From contig OY782765.1 of assembly GCA_963678275.1 (NCBI GenBank), forward strand, positions 2,728,001 through 2,792,000: a stretch of 64,000 nucleotides of DNA, written 5' to 3'. The translations under genes were made by a program, and so were the position numbers. The notes under the pieces are model-generated. The model saw only the letters and a list, made by a program, of their open reading frames with translations, was not told the DNA's origin and made no database searches. The DNA comes from G963677445 sp963678275. GTDB taxonomy: Bacteria > Bacteroidota > Ignavibacteria > Ignavibacteriales > Melioribacteraceae. Positions 1 to 8,781 of this stretch are shown piece after piece (position 1 is the stretch's first letter; the number at the start of each line of letters is the position of its first letter).

Positions 1-841
1 TCTGTACAAGCTCCGGATTTATATCAACCGCTCCGGTATCCATCAGCGATTCAGCGATCATAATGGCCTTGCGGTGATCCCCGGCGAGTTTGGGAATATT
101 ATTCTGGAGAGCGTAAAGCCCGGCAGCCGCTATACCGCCAACCTGCCTCATTCCTCCTCCCCAGGCTTTCCTGATCCTGAAAGCCTCCTTAATAAAATCT
201 TTGCTGCCGGCGATGACCGAACCTATCGGAGCCCCCAGCCCTTTTGAAAGGCAACATGAAACGCTGTCGAGCGGAGCGCAATAATCGGCGGGACTTATGC
301 CTGAGGCCACCGAGGCATTCCATAACCTGGCGCCATCCATATGGAAAGCGAGCCCGTATTTATCGGCTATCTTCCGGAGCGCGAAAATATTATCCATCGG
401 CTGGATAACGCCGCCGGCAACATTATGGGTATTTTCAATTTCTATCACCCTTGTTCTTGCCATATAATAAGCAGCTTCAGGACGAACAGCTTTCTCAACA
501 TCAGCGGGATCAAGAATCCCCTTTTCTCCCGGAAGCTGCGATAACGTTAGCCCGCTTAAAGCAGCCGGTGAGCCTGATTCAAAGTGAAAAATATGGGCGT
601 CCTTATGGATGATCACCTCATCGCCGGGTGATGTATGCACATTGAGGCAAATTTGGTTGCCCATTGTTCCGCTCGGCACAAAAAGAGCCGCTTCCTTGCC
701 GAGCAGCTCAGCCGAGTATTCCTCAAGTTTGTTAACTGTGGGATCTTCCTTATAGATATCATCTCCCACTTCGGCTTGCGCCATAACCTTTCTCATTTCA
801 GCAGAAGGTTTGGTAACTGTGTCGCTTCTTAAATCAATCAT
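1..841 (-). CDS. ltaE: Low-specificity L-threonine aldolase (C-terminus beyond the window)
   Basis: PLP enzyme that cleaves L-threonine or allo-threonine to glycine and acetaldehyde. The 280 codons present begin MIDLRSDTVTKPS, the hallmark N-terminus of the family. They carry the cofactor-side motif HMDGARLWNA (Asp169, Arg172) and the Schiff-base lysine motif CLSKGLGAPIGS (Lys200). About 60 C-terminal residues should follow to the left of position 1. The ATG (841-839) overlaps the end of lnt by 8 bp, so the gene is probably the last member of a dedA-lnt-ltaE operon. Nothing in the visible part is broken. A beta-eliminating lyase of the same fold is the only alternative, and the motifs favour threonine aldolase. 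Confidence 0.93.
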   Translation of the reverse strand, partial: MIDLRSDTVTKPSAEMRKVMAQAEVGDDIYKEDPTVNKLEEYSAELLGKEAALFVPSGTMGNQICLNVHTSPGDEVIIHKDAHIFHFESGSPAALSGLTLSQLPGEKGILDPADVEKAVRPEAAYYMARTRVIEIENTHNVAGGVIQPMDNIFALRKIADKYGLAFHMDGARLWNASVASGISPADYCAPLDSVSCCLSKGLGAPIGSVIAGSKDFIKEAFRIRKAWGGGMRQVGGIAAAGLYALQNNIPKLAGDHRKAIMIAESLMDTGAVDINPELVQ

Positions 842-2501
842 CTTTCAAAAATTTATTCTTAAACCATTTAATTAACAATGCCGCCAGGAACCACAATGAA
901 ATAACCAGACTAATGCCCGGAACAAGAAGCGGATTCCTGGTATAAAATGTTTTTTCTGTTAAGATCGGGAAACTGCCTGTAAGCACATCCCGCTCAAAAA
1001 GATTTGTTTCTTTAATTGTTCTCCCTGTATGGTCGATAAAGCAGCTTACCCCCCCGTTGGCCGCCCTGAGAACCCACCTGCGGTTTTCCACAGCCCGCAT
1101 TACAGCGATTTCCTTATGCTGAAAAGGGCCGCTGGAATAACCATACCAACTGTCATTCGTAACAACAACTATAACATTCGCTCCCCGGTCAACAAATGAA
1201 GCCACAAAATCGGGATAGATTGATTCTATACAGATAACACCGGCGGCGGAAAATGAGGAGTCGTGACCAATAATTTTTCTTTTGACATTAACATCAAAAT
1301 TAACTGTATCCCGCCCGGTGTTCCAGCTTGAGATACCCACGTTCCATTTGATGATATCACCCAAAAGTGGTATCGTTTCAACAAATGGCACCTTTTCACC
1401 AAAGGGCACAAGCATCATTTTTTTATAACGCTGGATATTATACCCGCCCGGTTCGAAAAGAAGTATTGAATTATATGACTGGTAAACCATATCGCTGTTT
1501 TTTATCGGCTTGGCATCATCCGGAATGTCATCCCCCTTTTTATGATAAATTACATCAGGCATACCGGTTAGAATTTTAAGTTTGGTCGAGTCGACAAAAC
1601 TTCTGATTTTGCCTACATACCTGTCATAATTTCCCCCGAGAAGATAAACCGGCAGGGCGGTTTCGGGCCAGATAACCAATTCAGCTCCTTCCCCTTTAGC
1701 CTTCATTGATAAATCAAGGTACATATCAAGCTGTGACTCCAGGTTGCCGGTTTCCCATTTATTCCAGGGATTCAGGTCTGGCTGAATCAGGCCGGTATTT
1801 ACCCGGCTTGCTTTTATAATAAATGAAAATGTAGTCTGAATGCCGCCATAAACAAGTGGTATTACAAAGAAAATTATTGCCAGAGCGCCAAATAATTTTT
1901 TTCTTTTTTTAATCGCCCCTTCATCAAAGAAAGCGAGGTAAAGGAAAATATTGATATAGAGAATAAGCACAGAAAGTCCGTATGCTCCTATTATATCTGC
2001 CGGCTGGATAAACCACCTGAAATAAGCCTGTGTATTGCCGAGAATAAGCCAGGGAAATTTAAGATCGGTTAATGTAAGGGCATATTCAAATGTCACCCAG
2101 AAAAGGGGGAAGAAAAATAACGCGGCTCTTTTGCTGATTATTTTTGATGCGGCTAAATAAAGGAGCGAAGGAATTATATAAAGAAAGGGGAGGAACAATG
2201 CCAGCGCGACTCCCGATATCATCAGAAAAACATCCGCCTCGGGGGTCCAGCTCCCAACCCAGTATAAACTTACCAGGCACCAGAAAAATGTAAAGGCGTA
2301 AGTGAGCCGGCCCAAAGCTCCCGCTCCGTTCCGTTTTTCGAGCGACATAAAAAAAGGGATAAACGCTATAAAAGCGAGAAAAAACATCGGTACCGGGGGA
2401 TATGATATACCAAGCATCAACCCGCCACCCGCTGTAAGAAGCAACTGTCTCCGGTTTTTTAATGTCTCAGGGTCAGGATTTTTCAGATTAAGAAAACTCA
2501 T
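834..2501 (-). CDS. lnt: Apolipoprotein N-acyltransferase Lnt
   Basis: Inner-membrane enzyme that adds the third acyl chain to the N-terminal cysteine of lipoproteins. The 555 residues match the family: about six hydrophobic segments in residues 20-220, then a periplasmic nitrilase domain (about 230-510) and a final membrane helix (about 525-545). The Glu-Lys-Cys triad is visible: Glu280 in VIWPETALP, Lys361 just before LVPFGE, and Cys424 in GVICIESIYP. It overlaps dedA by 4 bp (ATGA) and ltaE by 8 bp, which implies translational coupling. At least three lipoproteins encoded in this window (18.7, 52.9 and 54.2 kb) would be its substrates. No anomalies seen. Confidence 0.97.
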   Translation of the reverse strand: MSFLNLKNPDPETLKNRRQLLLTAGGGLMLGISYPPVPMFFLAFIAFIPFFMSLEKRNGAGALGRLTYAFTFFWCLVSLYWVGSWTPEADVFLMISGVALALFLPFLYIIPSLLYLAASKIISKRAALFFFPLFWVTFEYALTLTDLKFPWLILGNTQAYFRWFIQPADIIGAYGLSVLILYINIFLYLAFFDEGAIKKRKKLFGALAIIFFVIPLVYGGIQTTFSFIIKASRVNTGLIQPDLNPWNKWETGNLESQLDMYLDLSMKAKGEGAELVIWPETALPVYLLGGNYDRYVGKIRSFVDSTKLKILTGMPDVIYHKKGDDIPDDAKPIKNSDMVYQSYNSILLFEPGGYNIQRYKKMMLVPFGEKVPFVETIPLLGDIIKWNVGISSWNTGRDTVNFDVNVKRKIIGHDSSFSAAGVICIESIYPDFVASFVDRGANVIVVVTNDSWYGYSSGPFQHKEIAVMRAVENRRWVLRAANGGVSCFIDHTGRTIKETNLFERDVLTGSFPILTEKTFYTRNPLLVPGISLVISLWFLAALLIKWFKNKFLKDD

Positions 2502-3109
2502 TTTTTCTGCCCTCTCTTTTTAACAAGAAAATATATCACTGCAACCAATACCGCAACGCCGGTGAGGATAAATATGATATTGGAATACGCTGAAAGATAA
2601 TTATCTATCTTCTCAACATTGCTCCCCAGGGTCATCCCGAGATATATAATAATCGCGTTCCATAAAAAAGCGCTTATCGACGAGTTAAGAAAAGTTTTTC
2701 CAAGATCAAGCTCATGCAGCCCTGAAAAAAAACTGATCACCGAACGAGTGCCCGGAAGGAAACGATTTACCAGTATAAGTTTGTACCCATACTTTTTGAA
2801 CCACTCATCCGGTTTTTTCAGCTCTTCTTCTGAAACAAAACTGAGTTTTCCGGTTCTGATTATTTTTTCACCGAACATTTTGCCAACAAAATACATCAGA
2901 ATAAATCCGAGCGCCGAACCAACACTTGTGATTAGCAGGATTGGGATAAAACCAAGCCCGGAGGCCCCTATCATGGTAGCTCCTACAACAACCACAACAT
3001 CACTCGGGGAAGGGGGGAATACATTTTCAATAAAAGAAAACAAAAACAATATTAAATAGATCCATGAAGGATCGAGTACATTCAGGTAATTAATAACAGA
3101 TTCGAGCAT
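2498..3109 (-). CDS. DedA family membrane protein
   Basis: 203-residue polytopic protein of the DedA/VTT family (SNARE-associated domain). Bacterial DedA proteins work in envelope homeostasis, and some members act as lipid-carrier flippases; the substrate here cannot be told. Family signs are the re-entrant segment NVFPPSPSDVVVVVGA near residues 28-45, the conserved arginine motif NRFLPGTRSVISFFSGL near 115-131, and four to five hydrophobic helices. It is the first gene of a tight operon with lnt and ltaE. The 125-bp gap before it (3110-3234) probably holds the promoter, although the upstream ispF operon is also on the minus strand and read-through is possible. Confidence 0.92.
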   Translation of the reverse strand: MLESVINYLNVLDPSWIYLILFLFSFIENVFPPSPSDVVVVVGATMIGASGLGFIPILLITSVGSALGFILMYFVGKMFGEKIIRTGKLSFVSEEELKKPDEWFKKYGYKLILVNRFLPGTRSVISFFSGLHELDLGKTFLNSSISAFLWNAIIIYLGMTLGSNVEKIDNYLSAYSNIIFILTGVAVLVAVIYFLVKKRGQKK

Positions 3110-3234
3110 TATACCTCGTTTTGCGCTTAGAAATTATTTTCCCGCACCATTATAGCAGAAAGTCAATTGTGTTTATAGTTAAATCTTTGTTAAAATTCTC
3201 TGTTAAATAAAATTGTAAAGAAACTTCATATGCT

Positions 3235-3741
3235 TCAGGGTGTTTCTTCATCCTCCTGTTTAAGTAATAACAGGACGACAGCATATACGGCAACTCCCTC
3301 CTCGCGTCCTACGAAACCCATTTGCTCGGAAGTTGTGGCTTTGACGGACACCCGGCCTGTTTCAATATTCAGCAGTGTCGCTATCGATTCCCGCATCGCG
3401 TCGATATAGGGCCGCAGTTTTGGCCGCTGCATAACTATTGTAGCGTCGATATTCCCGACAAGATAACCTTCAGCCTCAATAAGTTCATAAACCGCGCTTA
3501 AAAGTTTTTTGCTGTCCGCCCCTTTATATTCAGGATCGGTATCGGGAAAATGTTTTCCTATGTCACCCAGGGCCAGGGCGCCGAGAAGCGCGTCACATAT
3601 AGCGTGAAGCAAAGCGTCGGCGTCGGAATGCCCCATCAAACCTTTTTCGAAAGGCACTTCTATTCCCCCAAGCATCAGCCGGCGGTTAAATTCAAGGCTG
3701 TGGACGTCATATCCAAAACCGGTTCGTACTGGTAATTTCAA
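3235..3741 (-). CDS. ispF: 2-C-methyl-D-erythritol 2,4-cyclodiphosphate synthase
   Basis: Fifth step of the MEP isoprenoid pathway: converts CDP-methylerythritol 2-phosphate to the cyclodiphosphate, releasing CMP. The 168 residues include the metal-binding set Asp12 and His14 (GYDVHSL) and His46 (SDADALLHAICDALLGAL), plus ALGDIGKHFPDTDP. The C-terminal TTSEQMGFVGREEG motif is typical. Length is normal (about 160). The ATG overlaps the acylphosphatase stop by 4 bp, making it the last gene of an era-eamA-acyP-ispF cluster. ispF is often fused or adjacent to ispD, but ispD is not seen in this window. Confidence 0.97.
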   Translation of the reverse strand: MKLPVRTGFGYDVHSLEFNRRLMLGGIEVPFEKGLMGHSDADALLHAICDALLGALALGDIGKHFPDTDPEYKGADSKKLLSAVYELIEAEGYLVGNIDATIVMQRPKLRPYIDAMRESIATLLNIETGRVSVKATTSEQMGFVGREEGVAVYAVVLLLLKQEDEETP

Positions 3742-4025
3742 TGTCTTATCTCAAAATGTGAAAATTCATTTAACGCGTCACCCCATTTAAGGGAAAAGTC
3801 ACGAACCATCGAATGAGATGGTCCTTGTTTTACAAGTCTTACAAATTCTTCGAGCTGTTCTTTATCCCCTTCGGCAACCGAAAAAACCTCTCCGCTATAA
3901 AGGTTTTTTGTGTATCCTGTTATACCCAGCGTGTTGGCGTTCCTCAGTACATAATATCGGAATCCCACACCCTGCACAAGTCCTTCAACAATTATCTCAA
4001 CTCTTTTCAGTTTTTTTTCTTCCAT
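3738..4025 (-). CDS. acyP: Acylphosphatase
   Basis: Small cytosolic enzyme that hydrolyses acyl phosphates. From the chosen ATG the protein is 95 residues, begins MEEKKLKRVEI, and contains GLVQGVGFRYYV with catalytic Arg23 and the substrate-orienting Asn41 in GYTKNLYSGEV. Two upstream in-frame starts exist (ATG at 4037, TTG at 4040), but no Shine-Dalgarno is clear for any of them. The 4025 start gives the usual family length and the smallest overlap with the upstream transporter. It overlaps ispF by 4 bp. Function is secure; only the start is uncertain. Confidence 0.93.
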   Translation of the reverse strand: MEEKKLKRVEIIVEGLVQGVGFRYYVLRNANTLGITGYTKNLYSGEVFSVAEGDKEQLEEFVRLVKQGPSHSMVRDFSLKWGDALNEFSHFEIRH

Positions 4026-4938
4026 TGGCAATAGCATCAAATGTTTCTGAAATAATCAGCCCGGTAAATATCAGTGCGCTGCCGATATATCCAAAATTAG
4101 TGATTTTTTCATTTAATAAAAATACCGCGAATATTGCCGCGAAAACCGGCTCGAAAGAATATATTATTCCCGCTTTGGTGGGGGTCAGATCCTTTTGGTA
4201 CCTTGTCTGCAGAGTAATGGCCAGAATTGTAGCGAGAACTGATGTATAAAAAAGGGCGAACCCAAGGTCCCATGAAAATTCAAAGCGGGCGGTTTCAAAA
4301 TTTATCAGATCAAAAAGGGCTACAAAGATTGAAGCGACAATTCCCGATACCAGTATCTGGAAGAATACAAGTATCCTGTAGTCATGTTTATTTGAATATA
4401 CATCAAGATATATTACATGGATTGTAAAAAGCAGGGCGCAGAGAAGAGTAAGAAAATCGCCGATATTAAAATCAGCGCCGATGGTGGATAAAAATTCCGC
4501 GATATTATCTCCTCCCGAAGAAAGGAAAAGCACACCGGCAAGCACAAAAAATGTCCCGATTAAGGCCCCTTTCGCCGGTTTCTTTTTCAGTATGATATAC
4601 TGCGCGAGGGGAATCATCACCACCACGGTTCCGGTAAGAAAGGCTGACCGGGAAGCTTCGGTAAACCGCAGCCCGGCAGTCTGGGTGCCATAAGCCAGAA
4701 ACATTAATGTGCCCAGGAATAACCCGGCCATAATATTTTTTCGGGTGAAGAGTCCCTTTTTTGTAATCACCAGGGGAATGAAAAGTATTGCCGCGAGACT
4801 GAACCTTAACGCCACAAAAAGCACAGGTGAAGAATAATCAAGCCCCTGCTTAATAATCGCGAAGGTGCCGCCCCATAGAATTGTCATTGTAAGCAGTGAG
4901 AGTTCGGCGACATACTTTTTTTTATTCACCAGGCTCAT
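3997..4938 (-). CDS. EamA/DMT family transporter
   Basis: Drug/metabolite-transporter superfamily permease with two EamA repeats and about ten hydrophobic helices. The first repeat has ELSLLTMTILWGGTFAIIKQG and ASRSAFLTGTVVVMIPL. The second ends TPTKAGIIYSFEPVFAAIFA, the typical helix-9/10 signature. Substrate unknown. An ATG 27 bp upstream (4965) is also in frame. The 4938 start (MSLVNKKKYVAEL) is preferred because it leaves only a 17-bp overlap with era and begins directly before the first helix. It sits within the era-acyP-ispF run, with overlaps on both sides that suggest co-transcription. Confidence 0.9.
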   Translation of the reverse strand: MSLVNKKKYVAELSLLTMTILWGGTFAIIKQGLDYSSPVLFVALRFSLAAILFIPLVITKKGLFTRKNIMAGLFLGTLMFLAYGTQTAGLRFTEASRSAFLTGTVVVMIPLAQYIILKKKPAKGALIGTFFVLAGVLFLSSGGDNIAEFLSTIGADFNIGDFLTLLCALLFTIHVIYLDVYSNKHDYRILVFFQILVSGIVASIFVALFDLINFETARFEFSWDLGFALFYTSVLATILAITLQTRYQKDLTPTKAGIIYSFEPVFAAIFAVFLLNEKITNFGYIGSALIFTGLIISETFDAIANGRKKTEKS

Positions 4939-5836
4939 ACCCGAAATTTTTAAGCATTGACGCATCCTGACGCCATCTGGCTTTTACTTTAACCCGAAGC
5001 TCCAGGAAAACGGGTCTCTGCAGAAATTCTTCGGCAGCCTCCCTGCTCTTCTGACCTAATACTTTTATTTTGGAACCGTTTTTCCCTATTATTATCGGCT
5101 TCTGCGATTCCTTTTCTACTATTATTGCCGCCTCAATATAATCTTTACTTTTTTCCCTTTCCTTAAATTGTTCAATCACCACTTCGGTACTGAAGGGAAC
5201 TTCATCATGAAACAGCTCAAATATTTTTTCCCTGATTATTTCCGAGACAAAAAATCTTTCTGTGCGGTCACTTATTTCATCTTCGGGATAATAATATGGA
5301 TGTTCCGGCAGCCACTCCCTTATCATTTCGAGAGGTTTTTCCAGGTTGAATTTTTCCAGCGCCGAAATTGGTATAACCTCATCGAACCTCTCATCCTTCT
5401 GAATTTTTTCCATTAAAACTGAAAGGTTTTCCGGTTTAACTTTATCAATTTTATTTATAAGCAGCAGCTTTTTACTTTTTGGTGAGGATACTATTTTGTT
5501 CAGTGTTTTATTCTTAAGAAGTTTACTGCCGTCAGGGTCTGAGGGCATATCAAGAATTGCTACCAGTATATCGGCGTCCCGTGATGACTCGATAACATAA
5601 TCAACCATCTTTTCCTGAAGCAGATAAGCCGGATCAAGAATACCGGGAGTATCGAGAAATATAATCTGTTCATTTTCAGTCGTGAGAAGACCGAGGATTT
5701 TTTTTCTCGTAGTCTGTGGTTTTGAGGTTGTAATTGAGAGCTTTTCACCAAGCCACGCGTTCATCAGTGTAGATTTACCCGCATTGGGCATCCCGATTAT
5801 CGTCACATAACCGGCTTTGGTCATCTTTTTTTCCAT
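4922..5836 (-). CDS. era: GTPase Era
   Basis: Ribosome-biogenesis GTPase that binds the 3' end of 16S rRNA during 30S maturation. G1 is GMPNAGKST (residues 15-23), G3 is DTPG (62-65) and G4 is NKID (near 126-129). The C-terminal KH domain includes IIIGKNGSKIKVLG and ends with RVKVKARWRQD. At 304 residues it has full family length. An alternative start at Met5 cannot be excluded. It is the first gene of the minus-strand cluster. The 629 bp upstream are gene-free, so a promoter should lie just beyond 5836, but no clear -35/-10 pair was identified. Confidence 0.97.
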   Translation of the reverse strand: MEKKMTKAGYVTIIGMPNAGKSTLMNAWLGEKLSITTSKPQTTRKKILGLLTTENEQIIFLDTPGILDPAYLLQEKMVDYVIESSRDADILVAILDMPSDPDGSKLLKNKTLNKIVSSPKSKKLLLINKIDKVKPENLSVLMEKIQKDERFDEVIPISALEKFNLEKPLEMIREWLPEHPYYYPEDEISDRTERFFVSEIIREKIFELFHDEVPFSTEVVIEQFKEREKSKDYIEAAIIVEKESQKPIIIGKNGSKIKVLGQKSREAAEEFLQRPVFLELRVKVKARWRQDASMLKNFGYEPGE

Positions 5837-6465
5837 TAATAATCCTTTTTAAACAATCTTTTAAATATAGGACGCATTACGCAAGTAACCAAATTGAGAA
5901 GAAACCAAAAAGAGAATTGACAATTAAAAGATGACTCCGGCATTTATATTCTGATAAATCACCCTGCTTATCTGTTCAATCCCCGTAATCTTAAGCGACT
6001 CTGAATGGAGTCAAATATTATTAGCCCCGGATGTAATCCGGCGGTTTTATCAAAAATTTACCAGCCGCGACGCTGAAGGCGTCGAATATTCACAACCCGG
6101 AGTAAAGAAAATCTGAAGAATAATATTTTATCTGCACATGGAAGTTATATTCGACTCCTTCAGGGTCTTGTTCCATGTTTTGCTTTTTACCCCGGGCAGC
6201 TTGCTTCCTTCGCTGCCCGGAAGGTTAAAAATCAGGAATATGGTTCTTTTGAGCTTTTTGTGGGATTTGGTGTTTTTGTGATTTTGTGGCTTTTTTCCGC
6301 CTAAATCTGCGAAATCAGGAAAATCTTATTTGAACTTAGCCAATTATTTATCCGGTAAATTGTGGCGCTGCGTAGAATTTAGTTGCCAGGAAAGTAATTT
6401 TTTCGCCCCGCGCGGAAACATTACACAAAATAAACCTACACTAAAAGAATAACCCAAAACTCAAA
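5837..6465. other. Intergenic stretch with dispersed repeats
   Basis: No gene is supported in these 629 bases between era and the anti-sigma gene (both minus strand). The stretch holds the palindromic repeat cluster at 5995-6220 and, at about 6255-6296, a T/G-rich segment (GATTTGGTGTTTTTGTGATT). That segment recurs with few changes at about 8474-8515 (GATTTTGTGTTTTGGTGATT), pointing to a second dispersed repeat family. Promoters for era are expected near 5840-5900 but were not recognised. Confidence 0.6.
5995..6220. repeat. Palindromic intergenic repeat cluster
   Basis: Three copies of a 23-25-bp element are present. Two are direct: 5995-6019 (GCGACTCTGAATGGAGTC then AAATATT) and 6067-6090 (GCGACGCTGAAGGCGTC then GAATATT). 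A third is inverted at about 6146-6168 (its complement reads GACCCTGAAGGAGTCGAATA). Each is itself an imperfect hairpin (GACTC...GAGTC type). Between and after them are the hairpins CCGGAT-gta-ATCCGG (6028-6042) and CCGGGCAGC/GCTGCCCGG (6192-6200 / 6212-6220). The pattern resembles REP-like elements; no transposase is adjacent. Confidence 0.7.
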
Positions 6466-7014
6466 TCAAATTCGCGCGGGAGGTTTTCGTAATGTATCAA
6501 GACTGTCGCGGTAATTTTTATGGTTTTCAAAGAGGAAATAAGCTGAAACGAGTAAAATCAACGTAACAGACGCGGCGCCGATAAGAAAAATATCATTATT
6601 AAAGACAGCCAGGAATTTTTGCATAACCGAAAGCGCGTTATCGCTGATCTGTTCCAGTTTATCCTCTCCAAAGGCCATATTGCTGCCGGAAGCGCTGTCA
6701 CCCGATGTTAAAATCATTCCAATTAACACCGCTAAGACAGTCAGAAAAATGCCGGCGATAAAAACAATTGAGTTGCCTGCCGGTTTAATTTTAGGCTTAA
6801 AAGCAAATATTCGGGCCATCACCGATTCAGATATTCCATCAGGAGCCGGTTCGGGCTCGAGTTCTTTAAGAAGCTGATCTGTATACTTGTGCGCCCTGAG
6901 CAGATGAATGGCATTTTCATCATCGGCTATCAGTCGCTTTAATTCCCCGGCTTCTTTGGGGCTGAGTTCTCCATCTATATATCTGTTTAATATTTCATCT
7001 GTAATTTTATTCAT
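6466..7014 (-). CDS. Putative membrane anti-sigma factor
   Basis: 182 residues directly downstream of an ECF sigma gene with a 4-bp overlap, the usual sigma/anti-sigma arrangement. The N-terminal 50 residues (MNKITDEILNRYIDGELSPKEAGEL) match the start of anti-sigma domains in the RskA/zinc-finger group, but the HxxxCxxC zinc motif is absent. Two hydrophobic helices are visible, about residues 82-104 and 141-162. They would leave the sigma-binding N-terminus in the cytoplasm. Function is inferred from position and N-terminal pattern. A structural membrane protein of unknown role is the alternative. Confidence 0.78.
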   Translation of the reverse strand: MNKITDEILNRYIDGELSPKEAGELKRLIADDENAIHLLRAHKYTDQLLKELEPEPAPDGISESVMARIFAFKPKIKPAGNSIVFIAGIFLTVLAVLIGMILTSGDSASGSNMAFGEDKLEQISDNALSVMQKFLAVFNNDIFLIGAASVTLILLVSAYFLFENHKNYRDSLDTLRKPPARI

Positions 7015-7577
7015 ATTTCCTCCCGGACAAAATTATGCCTGATAAGCATTTCCCGAAGTGAGTTTCTCGATCTGTGCAACATTACTTTTACATTTACCAG
7101 CGATATATCCAGAATCTGGCTTATTTCATTTAACGACATATTATCAATATAAAATAAATTAACTACAAGCGCGTTCCTTACAGGCAGTTTTTCAATTAAT
7201 TTATATAAATAAAGATTTGCCTGTATATTTTCTATTTCATCACTCTTATCTTCCGATGTAAGATCAAAATATTCATCGATAGAAGAAGTGTCGGAATCGA
7301 TCTTTCTCTGTTTTTTCCCGAGGAACGACAATCCTGTATTATAGACAATCCGGTAGAACCAGGTTGAAAATTTCGATTCTTTCCTGAAACCGGGCATCGA
7401 ACGATAGGCCTTAAGAAAAGCATCCTGTAATACTTCCTCGGCATCCATCTCATTTTTCAGCATACGTAGAAGGAGTGAATAGGCTCGGTCCTTATACCTG
7501 TTAACCAGCAAAGTGAAATCGGCCTGATTTCCCCTGAGCACTGATTCTATTATCTCTATGTCGCTTAAATTTTTCAT
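7011..7577 (-). CDS. RNA polymerase ECF sigma factor (RpoE-like)
   Basis: 188-residue sigma-70 family, extracytoplasmic-function type. Region 2 contains NEMDAEEVLQDAFLKAYRS and FRKESKFSTWFYRIVYN. Region 4 contains YIDNMSLNEISQILDISL followed by the recognition helix NVKVMLHRSRNSLREML. It is co-transcribed with the membrane protein that follows (4-bp overlap), which probably holds it inactive until an envelope signal arrives. The 156-bp region shared with the divergent 7734 gene contains GTGGAAACGTTAC (about 7601-7613), reminiscent of ECF -35 boxes, so autoregulation is possible but unproven. Confidence 0.95.
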   Translation of the reverse strand: MKNLSDIEIIESVLRGNQADFTLLVNRYKDRAYSLLLRMLKNEMDAEEVLQDAFLKAYRSMPGFRKESKFSTWFYRIVYNTGLSFLGKKQRKIDSDTSSIDEYFDLTSEDKSDEIENIQANLYLYKLIEKLPVRNALVVNLFYIDNMSLNEISQILDISLVNVKVMLHRSRNSLREMLIRHNFVREEI

Positions 7578-7733
7578 ACACTTGTTAGACCGGAAAAAGA
7601 GTGGAAACGTTACAAAGAATTTAATTTATTTTTTTTTGTAACCTTCCATAAGCCTTGTGAAGTCAAAAAGGGTGAAGAAACAAAAAGCAACATGAAAATA
7701 AGAAAATTTTGAAATAAATACACAGGAGTTAAC

Positions 7734-8105
7734 ATGTCACCTTTTATTATCCCGGTCGTGCTGTTCCTGACCACAGGTTTTGTTCTTACAATATATTTAT
7801 ATTACCGCTCACGCGAGAAACAGATGATCATCGAAAGAGGCCTTACGAGTGATCAGATAAAATATCTCTATTTCAGGGAAACCAAATCCTATGGAATGCT
7901 TAAAACAGGTATCGTTGTTACAGTTTTTGGCATTGCCCTGGGACTCGGGTTCTGGATGGAGAGTTCAACCGGCGAAGAAGAATGGATGCCTTTCCTTATA
8001 ATCACAGGTATCGGAATTGGTTTTATAATCGCCTATTTTGTAGGTAAAAAAATGGCAATCGCAGATAAAGCCAACGAAAAGAATTTTGAAGAGCCGGTTG
8101 AATAA
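7734..8105 (+). CDS. Small membrane protein (DUF6249-like)
   Basis: 123 residues with an N-terminal membrane helix (about 3-24), a short charged segment (YRSREKQMIIERGLTSDQIKYLY), and two further helices (about 59-76 and 84-105). The layout and the RxxMIERG motif resemble the DUF6249 family often encoded beside ECF sigma factors. A good ribosome site (AGGAG, about 7724-7728) lies 5-6 bp before the ATG. The gene is divergent from the sigma operon, so it may be a target of that sigma factor. It ends inside a strong terminator whose 3' stem overlaps the stop codon. Confidence 0.82.
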   Translation: MSPFIIPVVLFLTTGFVLTIYLYYRSREKQMIIERGLTSDQIKYLYFRETKSYGMLKTGIVVTVFGIALGLGFWMESSTGEEEWMPFLIITGIGIGFIIAYFVGKKMAIADKANEKNFEEPVE

Positions 8106-8118
8106 CCGGCTTTTTTTT
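8093..8118 (+). terminator. Rho-independent terminator
   Basis: Perfect 7-bp stem GCCGGTT/AACCGGC with a GAAT loop, followed by eight T residues. The stop codon of the 7734 gene lies within loop and stem, so the hairpin is built into the end of the gene. Confidence 0.93.
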
Positions 8119-8781
8119 ACAAAGTAATAAAGATTCACATCTTATATGGAGCCGGAGAGGGCTGAAATATCATAAATCTTATTTATTATCCGGCAAAACC
8201 TGAATCACAAAGTAAATTAAAAATCACACTTCTCCCCGTACATTCCATGCTGACAAATCCGGAACCAGGAAGGAATAAAAAAGAATTAATCATAATTTTA
8301 TTCGTAGACTGGAAGAGTCAGAAGTTAAGAGTGATTAGTGGAAGTGAAGAGTTCTTTTACCCGATCATGAGATAATTCCTAAGAACATTTCGCCCGTTTG
8401 AATAAGGTTAATAAGGTTCAGTTTGGTCGGATGGTTTCCTATGCTGCCAAGGTCAAAAAATCAAAAAATAAGGTTTTTTTGTTGGATTTTGTGTTTTGGT
8501 GATTTAGTGGCCTGTTTTTAGCAAGGTTTTTACTATTGAAATTATTTCATTATTTAGATTATTAATTGCATTTTTTGTCATTTCTGCAGAATTTAACTGC
8601 TATGAAACAACAAACAGCTTTCTGTAAAGAACTATTTTATCGTGGCAAACCTTACCAGGCCCGATATTATTACCCGATATTAAATCCTGTTTATTTAGCG
8701 AAAAAGATATTATCTTTGCCGGATAAAATATTCACTATCCTGATTTTTTGAGGGATATTTTTATAATTAAACTTTAACCTG
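8119..8781. other. Intergenic stretch without a supported gene
   Basis: Only short, featureless open frames occur here. The frame at 8566-8751 has no ribosome site and no protein-like pattern and was rejected. A T/G-rich dispersed repeat copy lies at about 8474-8515 (partner near 6255-6296). No RNA gene or promoter was recognised with confidence. Confidence 0.5.

Noticed and set aside
8566..8751. Small 61-residue protein
   Set aside because: Low-complexity frame in AT-rich DNA without a ribosome site.
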